Below are positions 17,218-27,656 of a stretch of DNA of 64,000 nucleotides, piece after piece. The number at the start of each line of letters is the position of its first letter. Position 1 is the stretch's first letter. Source of the DNA: Nocardioides carbamazepini. Its GTDB lineage: Bacteria; Actinomycetota; Actinomycetes; Propionibacteriales; Nocardioidaceae. Under the pieces are notes generated by a model. That model saw only the letters and a program-made list of their open reading frames with translations, had not been told where the DNA came from and did not search any database. A program made the position numbers and the translations under genes. The stretch lies in assembly GCF_024614185.1 (NCBI RefSeq), contig NZ_JAHTLF010000003.1:62001-126000 (forward strand), written 5' to 3'.

Positions 17218-18174
17218 ATGCCTCGCCGTGTCACCCTCGACGCCCAGCTCACTCCGTCCGTCGCCGAGAGCGTCGGCCTGCCCGCGCCCGGCGCCGGCCA
17301 GATCCGGGTGCGGGTCGTGCGCGCCGGGGTGAACTTCTGGGAGGTCATGCAGCGCCGCGGCCGGGTGCCGGCACCGGCCGACGGCGTCCCCGGCACGGAG
17401 GGTGTCGGCGTCGTCGACGAGCTCGGAGCGGGCGTCACCGCGCCGGCGGTCGGCGACCGGGTCGCGTGGTCCAAGGTGCCCGGGAGCTACGCGGACCAGG
17501 TCGTCGGGCCCGCCGACTCCTTCGTCAGCGTGCCCGACGAGGTCGACGACGACACGGCGGCGGGCCTGTTGTTCCAGGGCACGACCGCGGCGTACCTGTG
17601 CGAGGCGGCATGGCCCGTCGCCCAGGGCGATCCGGTGGTCGTCACCTCGGCATCGGGAGGCGTGGGTCTGCTGCTCACGCAGCTGCTCGTCGCTCGCGGC
17701 GCCGTCGTGGTCGGGGCGGTGTCGTCGCCGGACAAGGCCGGCGCCAGCCGGGACGCGGGTGCCGCGCGGGTACTGACCTACGGCGGGGGCCTCGCCGAGG
17801 AGATCCGCACGCTTCATCCCGAGGGCGTCGCGGCGGTGTTCGACGCGGTCGGCGCCGGTGTCGTGGAACCGTTGGTCGCCACGCTTCGCCCCCGCGGCGC
17901 CCTCGTCCTCTATGGCGCCGCGTCCGGCAAGGAGGCCCAGATCGGCGCGTCCGATCTCGGCCGGGGCTCGCTCTTCCTCACCCGAACGGCCGGGCGGGAC
18001 TACCTGCCGACCAGCGATGTGGTGGCGGAGTACTCCCGGATGCTGCTCGCGCTTGCTGGTTCCGGACGGCTGCGCGTGAGGGTCGACCGGGTGCTGCCAC
18101 TCGAGGACACCATGGCCGCCTGGGATGCGCTGGAGTCACGCCGCAGCATCGGGAAGATCCTGCTGGCACCCTGA
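17218..18174 (+). CDS. Medium-chain (quinone-type) NADPH oxidoreductase
   Basis: ATG at 17218 with AAGGGA upstream gives 318 residues. The MDR fold is clear: N-terminal GroES-like half (GQIRVRVVRAGVNFWEVMQRRG) and a Rossmann half with VVTSASGGVGLLLTQLLVARGA. No structural or catalytic zinc ligands are visible, so it belongs to the zinc-independent quinone-oxidoreductase branch. It would reduce an enone or quinone intermediate. It is the last gene of the island and is followed by palindrome copy 2, which lies between it and the convergent UvrA-like gene. Confidence 0.85.
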   Translation: MPRRVTLDAQLTPSVAESVGLPAPGAGQIRVRVVRAGVNFWEVMQRRGRVPAPADGVPGTEGVGVVDELGAGVTAPAVGDRVAWSKVPGSYADQVVGPADSFVSVPDEVDDDTAAGLLFQGTTAAYLCEAAWPVAQGDPVVVTSASGGVGLLLTQLLVARGAVVVGAVSSPDKAGASRDAGAARVLTYGGGLAEEIRTLHPEGVAAVFDAVGAGVVEPLVATLRPRGALVLYGAASGKEAQIGASDLGRGSLFLTRTAGRDYLPTSDVVAEYSRMLLALAGSGRLRVRVDRVLPLEDTMAAWDALESRRSIGKILLAP

Positions 18175-18243
18175 GCTGGTCGCGAAGCGCTCGACCTGCG
18201 CCGGCTCGCCCAGGGCAGCGAGCCACGTTGGGAGTGGGGGGAC

Positions 18244-18319
18244 GGCTGTAACTATCTGTTGTTGCTCCTACCGCACCGGTCTACAGGTAAGGCAGGGGCA
18301 ACAACAGATAGTTACAGCC
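18244..18319. repeat. Palindromic repeat element, copy 2 (right border of the catabolic island)
   Basis: GGCTGTAACTATCTG at the left pairs with CAGATAGTTACAGCC at the right. The arms are nearly perfect for over 30 bases around ACCGGT, and the element can form a long hairpin. It matches copy 1 (1254-1327) at about 88 percent. It lies between convergent genes, where it could act as a bidirectional terminator, although no T-run follows. The next bases (18320-18346) also resemble the sequence after copy 1. Confidence 0.8.
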
Positions 18320-18330
18320 GGGGCGGCGCC

Positions 18331-20715
<2,385 letters not shown>

Positions 20716-20764
20716 GCGCCCATCATGACGGATCGGACCGACACCGCACCCGTCCGCCGCGAGG

Positions 20765-21406
20765 TCAGCGAGGCGCCTGGTGCTCCAGCTGCGGTGCGGT
20801 GGCGCGGAGCTGCCCGCGGCCCCAGAGGTGGTGGACGACCAGTGCCGCCACGACCGAGCCGAGCACCCCCAGGCCGAGGTCGCCCAGGGTGTCCTCGTAG
20901 GCGAACGCCCGCTCCGAGTGCCCGTTGATGAAGGCGAAGTACTCCGCCAGCTCCCACAGGATCGCCGCCGTCGCACCGACCGCCAGCGCGCGCTCGACCA
21001 CGCGCAGCCGGGTGGCGCTGTGGTGCAGGGTCAGCAGGATGACAGCCGCCGCGATCAGGCCGGTGTTGGCGAAGTGCATCAGGTCATCGAACCAGGTGAT
21101 CGTGTCGTACAGGTCCATCCGGTTGCCGAGGATGTCGGTGAAGCAGGTGAGCGTGACCAGCAGGTCGGGCAGCCACGGGAAGGACGCGCGCTCCTTCCAC
21201 GCCAGCAGCCACACCACCGGGATCGTGAAGGACGCCAGCGGGTAGCCGACGGCCCGGGCCTCCGCCGCCTTGTCGCGCAGGTTGCCGCTGTCGGGGTCGA
21301 TCACCGCCAGCACGAGGAGCAGCACCAGCAGGCTCTTGGCGCAGACGTCGGCCGAGCGTACGACGATCGGGGTCGGGTAGCGCACCACCACGGCCGCGTC
21401 GGTCAT
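20765..21406 (-). CDS. DUF2238/YjdF-like integral membrane protein
   Basis: ATG at 21406 with AAGGAG spaced correctly upstream gives 213 residues with about five membrane segments. The segment TITWFDDLMHFANTG resembles the conserved acidic-histidine motif of DUF2238 (YjdF-like) inner-membrane proteins, followed by ILWELAEY. Function of the family is unknown. It is on the same strand as the UvrA-like gene, 49 bases upstream of it, so the two may be co-transcribed. The frame is open further upstream but without homology-like sequence. Confidence 0.75.
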   Translation of the reverse strand: MTDAAVVVRYPTPIVVRSADVCAKSLLVLLLVLAVIDPDSGNLRDKAAEARAVGYPLASFTIPVVWLLAWKERASFPWLPDLLVTLTCFTDILGNRMDLYDTITWFDDLMHFANTGLIAAAVILLTLHHSATRLRVVERALAVGATAAILWELAEYFAFINGHSERAFAYEDTLGDLGLGVLGSVVAALVVHHLWGRGQLRATAPQLEHQAPR

Positions 21407-21542
21407 CCGGGCTCCTTCGTCAGCGAGCCGCGATTCTCGCATGACCTCGCCGGTTCGCCCGCGTTGATGGAGGTGCCCGCCGTCGCCCGCTGCCGGGGGA
21501 TGAGCGAGAATCAGCAGTCCTGGAGGGGGTTTCAGGACATTC

Positions 21543-22163
21543 ATGGGGGGTGCTGTGGTCGAGGCCACGTCGACGACGTACGAGCAGTTCGGGGTCAGCT
21601 GGATCCACCGGGTGCTCCACAAGGAGCGGATCCTGCGCACCGTCGACCAGGTGCTCGGCGACCAGATCGCGCTCGGGCCGATCGGCGCCGGGCCGGGCCG
21701 GGCGTTCGCGAGCGTGAGCTTCGTCGGGACCTACCGGCCCACCACGGGCGAGCTGGTCCCCGGGGAGCTGCTGACCTATGCGATCGACCTGCCGATCAGT
21801 GTGGTCTTCGACCTCGACCTGCCGCTCGACAGGCTGACGTTCAACGCGGAGGTCGTCGTCCCGTTGCTCCTGGAGGTCCACACCGAGGCGCCGCTCAGGC
21901 TGCGGCTGGAGCTGACCACGCCCAGCGAGGACCAGATCGGCCTCGAGCTCACGACCGACACCCGTCGCGGCGCGATGCTGCGCAAGGTCGCCGGCCTGGA
22001 CGCCGAGCTGCGCCGCTTCCTGCTCAAGGTGCTGGACACCGAGCTGGCCAAGGCCTACGTGCGGAAGGCGACCTACCTCGACATGGAGCAGCTGATCGAC
22101 GGGGCCTGGCCGGCGTTCACCGCGCAGTTCCTGCCGCGGGGACCCGAGGACCGACGGGGCTGA
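21543..22163 (+). CDS. Conserved hypothetical protein
   Basis: The 206-residue protein has no recognisable catalytic motif. The middle alternates beta-type stretches (LTYAIDLPISVVFDLDLPLDRLTFNAEVVVPLLLEVHTEAPLRL), suggesting a beta-rich, perhaps lipid-binding fold. The C-terminal third is helical (MLRKVAGLDAELRRFLLKVLDTELAKAYV). There is no signal peptide or membrane helix. GGAGGGGG lies upstream of ATG 21543; a GTG at residue 5 is an alternative. It is divergent from the membrane protein gene at 20765-21406. I do not recognise the family. Confidence 0.65.
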   Translation: MGGAVVEATSTTYEQFGVSWIHRVLHKERILRTVDQVLGDQIALGPIGAGPGRAFASVSFVGTYRPTTGELVPGELLTYAIDLPISVVFDLDLPLDRLTFNAEVVVPLLLEVHTEAPLRLRLELTTPSEDQIGLELTTDTRRGAMLRKVAGLDAELRRFLLKVLDTELAKAYVRKATYLDMEQLIDGAWPAFTAQFLPRGPEDRRG

Positions 22164-22341
22164 CCGAGCCGCCGGGGGCGCGGTGCGCCGGCCGCGCGGT
22201 GATGCCCCGAGCCGACCGCGCCAGCCGCGCCGGGGCGGCGACGGCGTCGTGGAGGGCGCCGAACGCCATCGCGACGAGCGGGATCCAGACGGGGATCAGC
22301 ATGAAGGCGAAGATCGGCACCAGCGTCATCACGTCGCGCAT
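22117..22341 (-). CDS. Small hypothetical membrane protein
   Basis: ATG at 22341, with GGAG upstream, gives 74 residues. It has one clear hydrophobic helix (TLVPIFAFMLIPVWIPLVAMAFGALH) followed by a basic, Ala/Arg/Pro-rich tail. The 3' end overlaps the end of the convergent gene at 21543-22163 by about 45 bases. Codon use is acceptable but the tail is compositionally biased, so the gene is plausible, not proven. Longer starts on the same frame would not add a signal peptide. Confidence 0.4.
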   Translation of the reverse strand: MRDVMTLVPIFAFMLIPVWIPLVAMAFGALHDAVAAPARLARSARGITARPAHRAPGGSVSPVGPRVPAAGTAR

Positions 22342-22493
22342 CTCGGGCTCCGTATCGGTTCGGGGTTCTCGACCCACCGAGTGTGGTTCGCCGGCGGCGG
22401 CCCCCGCTCGTGCGCAGCGACAGAGTCGCGCGCCCGATTTGTGCTCCCGCAACAGGCGGCGTCGACCGTGAGCGGCGCCGGCGTCAGCTGCCG

Positions 22494-23573
22494 TCAGCCG
22501 CTGACCCCGGCGGGCTCGACCGCCAGCAGCTCCCGGACCCGCGGCGCGACCCGGGTGCCGTAGAGCTCGATGCTGCGCAGCAGCTGGTCGTGCGGCATCG
22601 TGCCGTTGCTGTACTTCAGGTCGAAGCGCTGGATGCCGAGTGCCCGTACGGCGTCCGCGATCTTGCGCGCCACCGTCTCCGGGGAGCCGACGAACAGGGC
22701 GCCGTGGTCGACCTCGGCGTCGTACTGCTCCCGGGTGGCGGGTGCCCAGCCGCGCTCGGCGCCGATCCGGTCCCGGTTGGCCTTGAAGTGAGGGAACAGC
22801 TGCTCACGGGCCTCGTCGTCGGTGTCGGCGACGAAGCCGGGGGAGTGCACCCCGATCGGGCGCGGCGCGAGCTCGAACTCGTCGAGGGCGCGGCGGTACA
22901 GGTCGGTGAACGGCGCGAAGCGGGAGGGCTCGCCGCCGATGATCGCCAGCATGAGCGGGAAGCCGTAGCGCGCGGCGCGGACGACCGACTCGGGCGAGCC
23001 GCCGACACCGATCCACGTCGGGATCGAGCCGCGCTCGGTGCTGGGGTAGACCCGGGCGTCGCGCAACGGGGCCCGCAGCTCGCCGCGGTCCCAGGTCACC
23101 GGCTGCTCGCCCTGGAGCGCCGCCCACAGGTCGAGCTTCTCGGTGAAGAGCCGCTCGTAGTCGGCCAGGTCGTAGCCGAACAGCGGGAACGACTCCGTGA
23201 AGGAGCCACGCCCGAGGGTGATCTCCGCGCGGCCGTCGGACAGCGCGTCGAGGGTCGCGAACCGCTCGTAGACCCGGACCGGGTCGTCGGAGCTGAGCAC
23301 CGTGACCGCCGTACCGAGGCCGATCCGCTCGGTGCGCGCGGCGATCGCGGCCAGCACCACGTCGGGGGCGGACACCGCGAAGTCGTCGCGGTGGTGCTCG
23401 CCGATGTTGAACACGTCGACGCCCACCTCCTCGGCGAGCACCGCCTGCTCGACGATGGTGCGGATGACCGCGGGATGGCCGAGCCGCTCGCCCGTCGCCG
23501 GGTCGAGCGTGACGTCGCCGAAGGTGTCGAGGCCGAACTCCAGCCCGTGGGGCTCGGGAGCCTGCTCACTCAC
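22494..23573 (-). CDS. LLM-class (luciferase-like) flavin-dependent monooxygenase
   Basis: The 359-residue protein has the bacterial-luciferase TIM-barrel pattern: AEEVGVDVFNIGEHHRDDF, the IGLGTAVTVLSSDDPVRVYE strand and ITLGRGSF. It would use FMNH2 or F420 and O2 on an unknown substrate. Its start lies inside the 3' end of the thioredoxin gene (eight-base overlap), so the two are translationally coupled. A redox partnership is possible but not shown. Confidence 0.85.
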   Translation of the reverse strand: MSEQAPEPHGLEFGLDTFGDVTLDPATGERLGHPAVIRTIVEQAVLAEEVGVDVFNIGEHHRDDFAVSAPDVVLAAIAARTERIGLGTAVTVLSSDDPVRVYERFATLDALSDGRAEITLGRGSFTESFPLFGYDLADYERLFTEKLDLWAALQGEQPVTWDRGELRAPLRDARVYPSTERGSIPTWIGVGGSPESVVRAARYGFPLMLAIIGGEPSRFAPFTDLYRRALDEFELAPRPIGVHSPGFVADTDDEAREQLFPHFKANRDRIGAERGWAPATREQYDAEVDHGALFVGSPETVARKIADAVRALGIQRFDLKYSNGTMPHDQLLRSIELYGTRVAPRVRELLAVEPAGVSG

Positions 23574-23919
23574 CGTCGACGGCCTTCGCGGCGTCCACGT
23601 CGAAGTCGCGGACCGCGGAGATCACCTGCGCCAGCGCCGGCGCCGGCAGGGCACCGGGCTGGGAGAAGACGAGGGCACCCTTCTTGAACGCCATCAGCGT
23701 CGGGATCGAGGTGACCCGCGCGGCCGATGCGAGCTGCTGCTCCTCCTCGGTGTTGACCGAGCCGAACACCAGGTCGCCGTGCTCCTCCGCGGCAGCCTCG
23801 TAGATCGGGGCGAAGTTGCGGCACGGGCCGCACCACGACGCCCAGAAGTCGACGAACACGATCTCGTTGTCGAGAACCGTCTGCTCGAAGTTGCCGGCGG
23901 TGAGGTCGATGGTGGACAT
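23566..23919 (-). CDS. Thioredoxin
   Basis: The 117-residue cytoplasmic protein has the active site FWASWCGPCRNFAPIY with redox cysteines C30 and C33, and the cis-proline segment SIPTLMAFKKG. It is a full-length single-domain thioredoxin without signal peptide. The downstream gene (LLM monooxygenase) overlaps its end by eight bases. A GH25 lipoprotein gene ends six bases before the window-left side of its ATG context (23926), so all three leftward genes may share a transcript. Confidence 0.9.
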   Translation of the reverse strand: MSTIDLTAGNFEQTVLDNEIVFVDFWASWCGPCRNFAPIYEAAAEEHGDLVFGSVNTEEEQQLASAARVTSIPTLMAFKKGALVFSQPGALPAPALAQVISAVRDFDVDAAKAVDGE

Positions 23920-23925
23920 GACTAC

Positions 23926-24750
23926 TCAACGCTTGCCGACGGGGATTGTTCCCCGGTTGCGGTCGACGCCGCCCGCGATACCGGGAACGGAGCCGCGGTC
24001 GGCGTACTGCCACACGGCCCAGTCGCGGTCCGGCGGGCGGTCGCCGAGACGCCGTACCCACTGCGGATGGTCGGCCAGGTCGTCGGCGAACCCGAAGCGG
24101 TCCTCGAACTCGGGGTAGAGGTAGACCAGCGTCGTGGTGCCCAGCCGCTCGTCCACGATGGTGAGGAACTCCCGGACCTCGGCCAGCAGGGTCCGCGGCG
24201 GTGGCGGCGCGGCGCAGCTGCCCGCGAGCTCCAGGTCGACGGCCGGTGGCGGGACGTCGCGAGCCCCGCCCTGGTCCGGGCCGTCGTCGAGCACGGCCAG
24301 GAAGTGCTCGGCCTGGGCGGCGCCGTCGCTGCAGAGCTGGAAGTAGTGGTAGCCCGCGACCGCCACGCCCGCCCGTACGGCGGCCGCCCGGTGCGCCGCG
24401 AACCGCGGGTCGGTGAACCCGGTGCCCTCGGTCGCCTTGAGGTAGGCGAACCGGATCCCCGCCCCGGCCACCCGCTCCCAGTCGATCGGGCCCTGGTGGT
24501 GGGAGGCGTCGATGCCCTCGACCGGTGCGGGCACGGGGGCATCGGTCGGTGGGCTGGGGGCGGGCGCCGGCGGGGCCGGCGGGGTCGCGGTCGGAGCGCT
24601 CGCCGCGGGCGGCGTGGTGGAGAGGGTGGTGGCTGGGGTGGTGGGTGGCCGGGTCGGCGGGGAGCCGGACTCCGACGTACCGCCCGTGCAGCCGGCGAGC
24701 GCCAACAGCGCCGACAGCGCCGACAGCGCCGCCGCGGCGCTCAGGTGCAT
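23926..24750 (-). CDS. GH25-type lysozyme-like lipoprotein
   Basis: ATG at 24750 with AGGAG upstream gives 274 residues. A short signal peptide ends in lipobox LALAGC, followed by a long Pro/Thr/Ala linker (about 25-75). The glycoside hydrolase family 25 domain follows: GIDASHHQGPIDWERV, FAYLKATEGTGFTDPRF, VAGYHYFQL and VDLELAG, which contain the expected active-site acids. The enzyme would cleave peptidoglycan at the outer face of the membrane. A GTG start seven codons upstream is possible. It reads in the same direction as thioredoxin, which starts seven bases after its stop. Confidence 0.85.
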   Translation of the reverse strand: MHLSAAAALSALSALLALAGCTGGTSESGSPPTRPPTTPATTLSTTPPAASAPTATPPAPPAPAPSPPTDAPVPAPVEGIDASHHQGPIDWERVAGAGIRFAYLKATEGTGFTDPRFAAHRAAAVRAGVAVAGYHYFQLCSDGAAQAEHFLAVLDDGPDQGGARDVPPPAVDLELAGSCAAPPPPRTLLAEVREFLTIVDERLGTTTLVYLYPEFEDRFGFADDLADHPQWVRRLGDRPPDRDWAVWQYADRGSVPGIAGGVDRNRGTIPVGKR

Positions 24751-24878
24751 CGGGCTCCTCACGCGGTCCACCCAACCATCCCGCCGGCGCCCCGCGCATC
24801 GACAGGGATCCGATCAAGGGGGCTCATCGGATCGCTGTCGATCGGCTCCGGCCGTTCGGCGGCGGCTAGCCTCCTCCC

Positions 24879-25436
24879 ATGGAGACCACGCGGACCACGC
24901 ACGTCCTGGTCGACGGCGAGAACCTCGACGCGACCCTGGGCACGTCGATCCTCGGCCGGAGGCCACGGCCCGAGGAGCGGCCGCGGTGGGAACGGCTGCT
25001 GCAGTTCGTCGAGCGGCAGTGGGGTCAGCCGACGAACGGCCTGTTCTTCCTGGCGGCCAACAGCGAGCTGCCGATGTCGTTCGTGCAGGCGCTGCTGGCG
25101 ATCGGCTACCGGCCGATCCCGCTGTCGGGCGGCGCGAACCAGAAGGTCGTCGACATCGCCATCCAGCGCACGCTGGACGAGTTGAAGAGCCGCGAGGCCG
25201 ATGTCGTCCTGGTCAGCAACGACGGCGACTTCATCGAGCAGGTCGACAACGTCCTCGACGGGCGACGGGTGGGCCTGGTCGGGTTCACCGAGTTCCGCAA
25301 CAGCGCGTTCGCGGAGCTGGCCACGCGCGGCCTGGAGCTCTTCGACCTGGAGTACGACGTCCACGCGTTCAACGAGCGGCTGCCGCGGGTCCGGATCATC
25401 CCCATCGACGAGTTCGACCCCAGCCAGTTTCTTTGA
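24879..25436 (+). CDS. NYN-domain protein (PIN-like putative RNase)
   Basis: The 185-residue protein matches the NYN fold: HVLVDGENLDATL at the N-terminus (D12, N15), KVVDIAIQRTLDELK in the middle and VVLVSNDGDF (N114, D115, D117), the acidic residues that bind metal in PIN-like nucleases. It is cytoplasmic with no extra domains. Members cleave structured RNA, but no substrate is known for this type. It is divergent from the GH25 gene and is followed by a noncoding tandem repeat. Confidence 0.82.
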   Translation: METTRTTHVLVDGENLDATLGTSILGRRPRPEERPRWERLLQFVERQWGQPTNGLFFLAANSELPMSFVQALLAIGYRPIPLSGGANQKVVDIAIQRTLDELKSREADVVLVSNDGDFIEQVDNVLDGRRVGLVGFTEFRNSAFAELATRGLELFDLEYDVHAFNERLPRVRIIPIDEFDPSQFL

Positions 25437-25476
25437 GCCGAGCGTGTCGGATATCGAGTTCGCCGCACGGTCCTCG

Positions 25477-25711
25477 CTGCGCTCGGACCGCGGGCTTCAC
25501 TCGATGCGCTGCGCGCGTCCGCCACGCTGCCGGCTACGCGGTCGAGTCCGGCGACACCACCGCAGGCCTGGCGGCAAGACGTTCGTGGGCGACGCTGCTG
25601 CGCTCGGACCGCGGGCTTCACTCGATGCGCTGCGCGCGGGCGCCACGCTGCCGGCTACGCGGTCGAGTCCGGCGACACCACCGCAGGCCTGGCGGCAAGA
25701 CGTTCGTGGGC
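25477..25711. repeat. Two tandem copies of a 114-base unit (period 121)
   Basis: 25477-25590 and 25598-25711 are nearly identical, both starting CTGCGCTCGGACCGCGGGCT and ending AGACGTTCGTGGGC, with seven bases between them. A partial third start (CTGGCGACACCACCGC) follows. The 25437-25775 gap has no other gene: frames across it are open only because of GC content and carry no motifs. The unit may be a remnant of a mobile repeat or a recombination-prone spacer. Confidence 0.8.
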
Positions 25712-25775
25712 CTGGCGACACCACCGCCGGTCGGCGTCCGGAGGACTCGCTGGGGCGGTCGGGCATAGTGGCCGG

Positions 25776-26759
25776 ATGAGGCTCCTGGTTCTCGGAGGTA
25801 CCCAGTTCCTCTCCCGCGCGGTGGCGGCGGAGGCGGCCCGGCGCGGGCATGACGTGGTGTGCGCCAACCGCGGGCGGTCCGGCGCGGCGCCGCCGGGAGT
25901 GAGCACGGTGCGCTGGGACCGCGAGGAGCCCGCTCCGGCCGAGCTCACCGACGGCGAGTCGTACGACGCCGTGGTGGACGTGGCGCGCGTGCCGTCCCAC
26001 GTGCGCCGCGCCCTCACCGCCCTGCGGGATGCCCACAGCCCCGGCGCGCACTGGGTGTTCGTCTCCACCATCTCGGTCTACGCCGACGACGCCGACCCGG
26101 CCGGTCCGGGGGCGGGTCGGCTCAAGGAGGCGGTCATCGACGACCGGGACCCGATGGCGAGCGTCGAGAACTACGGCGGGATGAAGGTCGCCTGCGAGCG
26201 GCTGGTGCTCGACTCCGTGCCGAACGCCGCGGTCGTGCGGCCGGGCCTGATCGTCGGGCCGGGCGACCCGAGCGGCCGGTTAGCCTACTGGGCGCGCCGC
26301 TCGACCTCCACCGGAGAGGTCCTCGCGCCCGGCGACCCGGCGGACCTGGTGCAGGTGATCGACGTCCGCGACCTCGCCGCCTGGATCGTCACCCTCGCCG
26401 AGGAGCGTACCGGCGGGACGTACGACGCCGTCGGGCCCGCGCTCCCGGTCGGCGACCTGCTCGCCGCCTGCCTCCCCGACGCCGACCTGGTCTGGGTCGA
26501 CCAGGACTTCCTCGAGGCCGAGGGTGTCGAGCCGTGGTCGGGCCCGGACAGCGTCCCGGTCTGGCTGCCCCGCCCGGCGTACGACGGCATGCTGGCCCAC
26601 GACGCCGCGCCCGCTCTCGCCGCGGGGCTGACCCCGCGCCCGGTCGACGCGACCACGCGCGACACCCGCGCCTGGCTGGACGCCGATCCCGCGGCGCGGA
26701 TCACCGGCATCACCATCGAGCGGGAGGCCGACCTCCTGGCCCGCTGGCGGGATCGCTAA
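25776..26759 (+). CDS. NAD-dependent epimerase/dehydratase family protein
   Basis: The 327-residue protein is an extended short-chain reductase-type fold: N-terminal MRLLVLGGTQFLSRAVAAEAARRGHDV (nucleotide-binding GGTxFL form), FVSTISVYAD and the catalytic pair YGGMK. The GGTQFLSR form is found in actinobacterial reductases related to chloroplast RNA-binding-like epimerases, whose substrates are unclear. It precedes exonuclease III by ten bases in the same direction, suggesting co-transcription without obvious functional link. Confidence 0.82.
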   Translation: MRLLVLGGTQFLSRAVAAEAARRGHDVVCANRGRSGAAPPGVSTVRWDREEPAPAELTDGESYDAVVDVARVPSHVRRALTALRDAHSPGAHWVFVSTISVYADDADPAGPGAGRLKEAVIDDRDPMASVENYGGMKVACERLVLDSVPNAAVVRPGLIVGPGDPSGRLAYWARRSTSTGEVLAPGDPADLVQVIDVRDLAAWIVTLAEERTGGTYDAVGPALPVGDLLAACLPDADLVWVDQDFLEAEGVEPWSGPDSVPVWLPRPAYDGMLAHDAAPALAAGLTPRPVDATTRDTRAWLDADPAARITGITIEREADLLARWRDR

Positions 26760-26769
26760 CGTCCCGCGG

Positions 26770-27651
26770 GTGTCCCACCCGTTCCGTGTCGCCACCGCCA
26801 ACATCAACGGCATCCGCGCCGCCCACCGACGTGGCTTCGGCGACTGGCTGGCCACCCGCGGCTGCGACGTGGTGACGCTGCAGGAGGTCCGCTGTCCTGT
26901 CGATGCCCTGCCCGAGGCGGCGTTCGGCGACTACGCGGTGGCGTACGACGCCGGCGAGATCGCCGGCCGCAACGGGGTCGCCGTGCTGACCCGTGAGCCG
27001 GCCGCCGCCGTGCGCACCTGGTCGGTGCCCGATCCCGCCCGCCCGCTGCAGCGGGAGCTGCGCCGCCACGCGGCGGAGGGGCGCTATGTCGAGGTCGACC
27101 TGGCCGGCGTACCGCTGACGGTGGCGAGCCTCTATCTCCCCAAGGGCGGCCTGCCGGCGCACCTGCAGGACCCGAGACGGATGCGCGAGGCGCCCGACGG
27201 TGGGGCGAAGTACGACAGGAAGATGGCGTTCCTGGCCGGCTTCGCCCGGCACCTGGCGGCCTCGCGCCGGGCGGCGGCCGCGGCCGGCAGGGAGTTCCTG
27301 CTGACCGGCGACCTCAATATCGCGCACGCGAGGGCGGACGTCGCGAACTGGCGGCGTAGCAACCAGGTCGAGGGCTTCCTGCCCGAGGAGCGGGCCTGGC
27401 TCGACGCGCAGCTCACCCCGCGCACGCTCGTCGACGTGGTGCGCCGGCTGCACCCGGACGTGGAGGGCCCGTACTCCTGGTGGAGCTGGCTCGGCCAGGC
27501 CTATGCCAAGGACGCCGGCTGGCGGATCGACTACCACCTGGCGACGCCCGCGCTGGCGCGCGCCGCGGTGTCGGCGGTGGTCGACCGCGAGCATGCCGGT
27601 ACCCGGCTCAGCGACCACGCGCCCGTGGTCGTCGACTACGCGTTCGGCTGA
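26770..27651 (+). CDS. xth: Exodeoxyribonuclease III
   Basis: The 293-residue protein has the ExoIII/AP-endonuclease landmarks: RVATANINGIRA (N11), LQEVRC (E39), LLTGDLNIAH, NWRRSNQVEGFLPEERAWLD and the C-terminal SDHAPVVVDY with the catalytic histidine. It cleaves at abasic sites and removes 3' blocks in base-excision repair. It starts with GTG. The last 50 residues retain the full active site, so it is not truncated. The convergent MFS gene ends five bases beyond its stop. Confidence 0.9.
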   Translation: MSHPFRVATANINGIRAAHRRGFGDWLATRGCDVVTLQEVRCPVDALPEAAFGDYAVAYDAGEIAGRNGVAVLTREPAAAVRTWSVPDPARPLQRELRRHAAEGRYVEVDLAGVPLTVASLYLPKGGLPAHLQDPRRMREAPDGGAKYDRKMAFLAGFARHLAASRRAAAAAGREFLLTGDLNIAHARADVANWRRSNQVEGFLPEERAWLDAQLTPRTLVDVVRRLHPDVEGPYSWWSWLGQAYAKDAGWRIDYHLATPALARAAVSAVVDREHAGTRLSDHAPVVVDYAFG

Positions 27652-27656
27652 CGCCG

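Noticed and set aside
24512-25768. A long plus-strand frame running through GH25, NYN and the tandem repeat
   Set aside because: It crosses two well-defined genes in other frames and the repeated noncoding segment, and has no homology-like motif.
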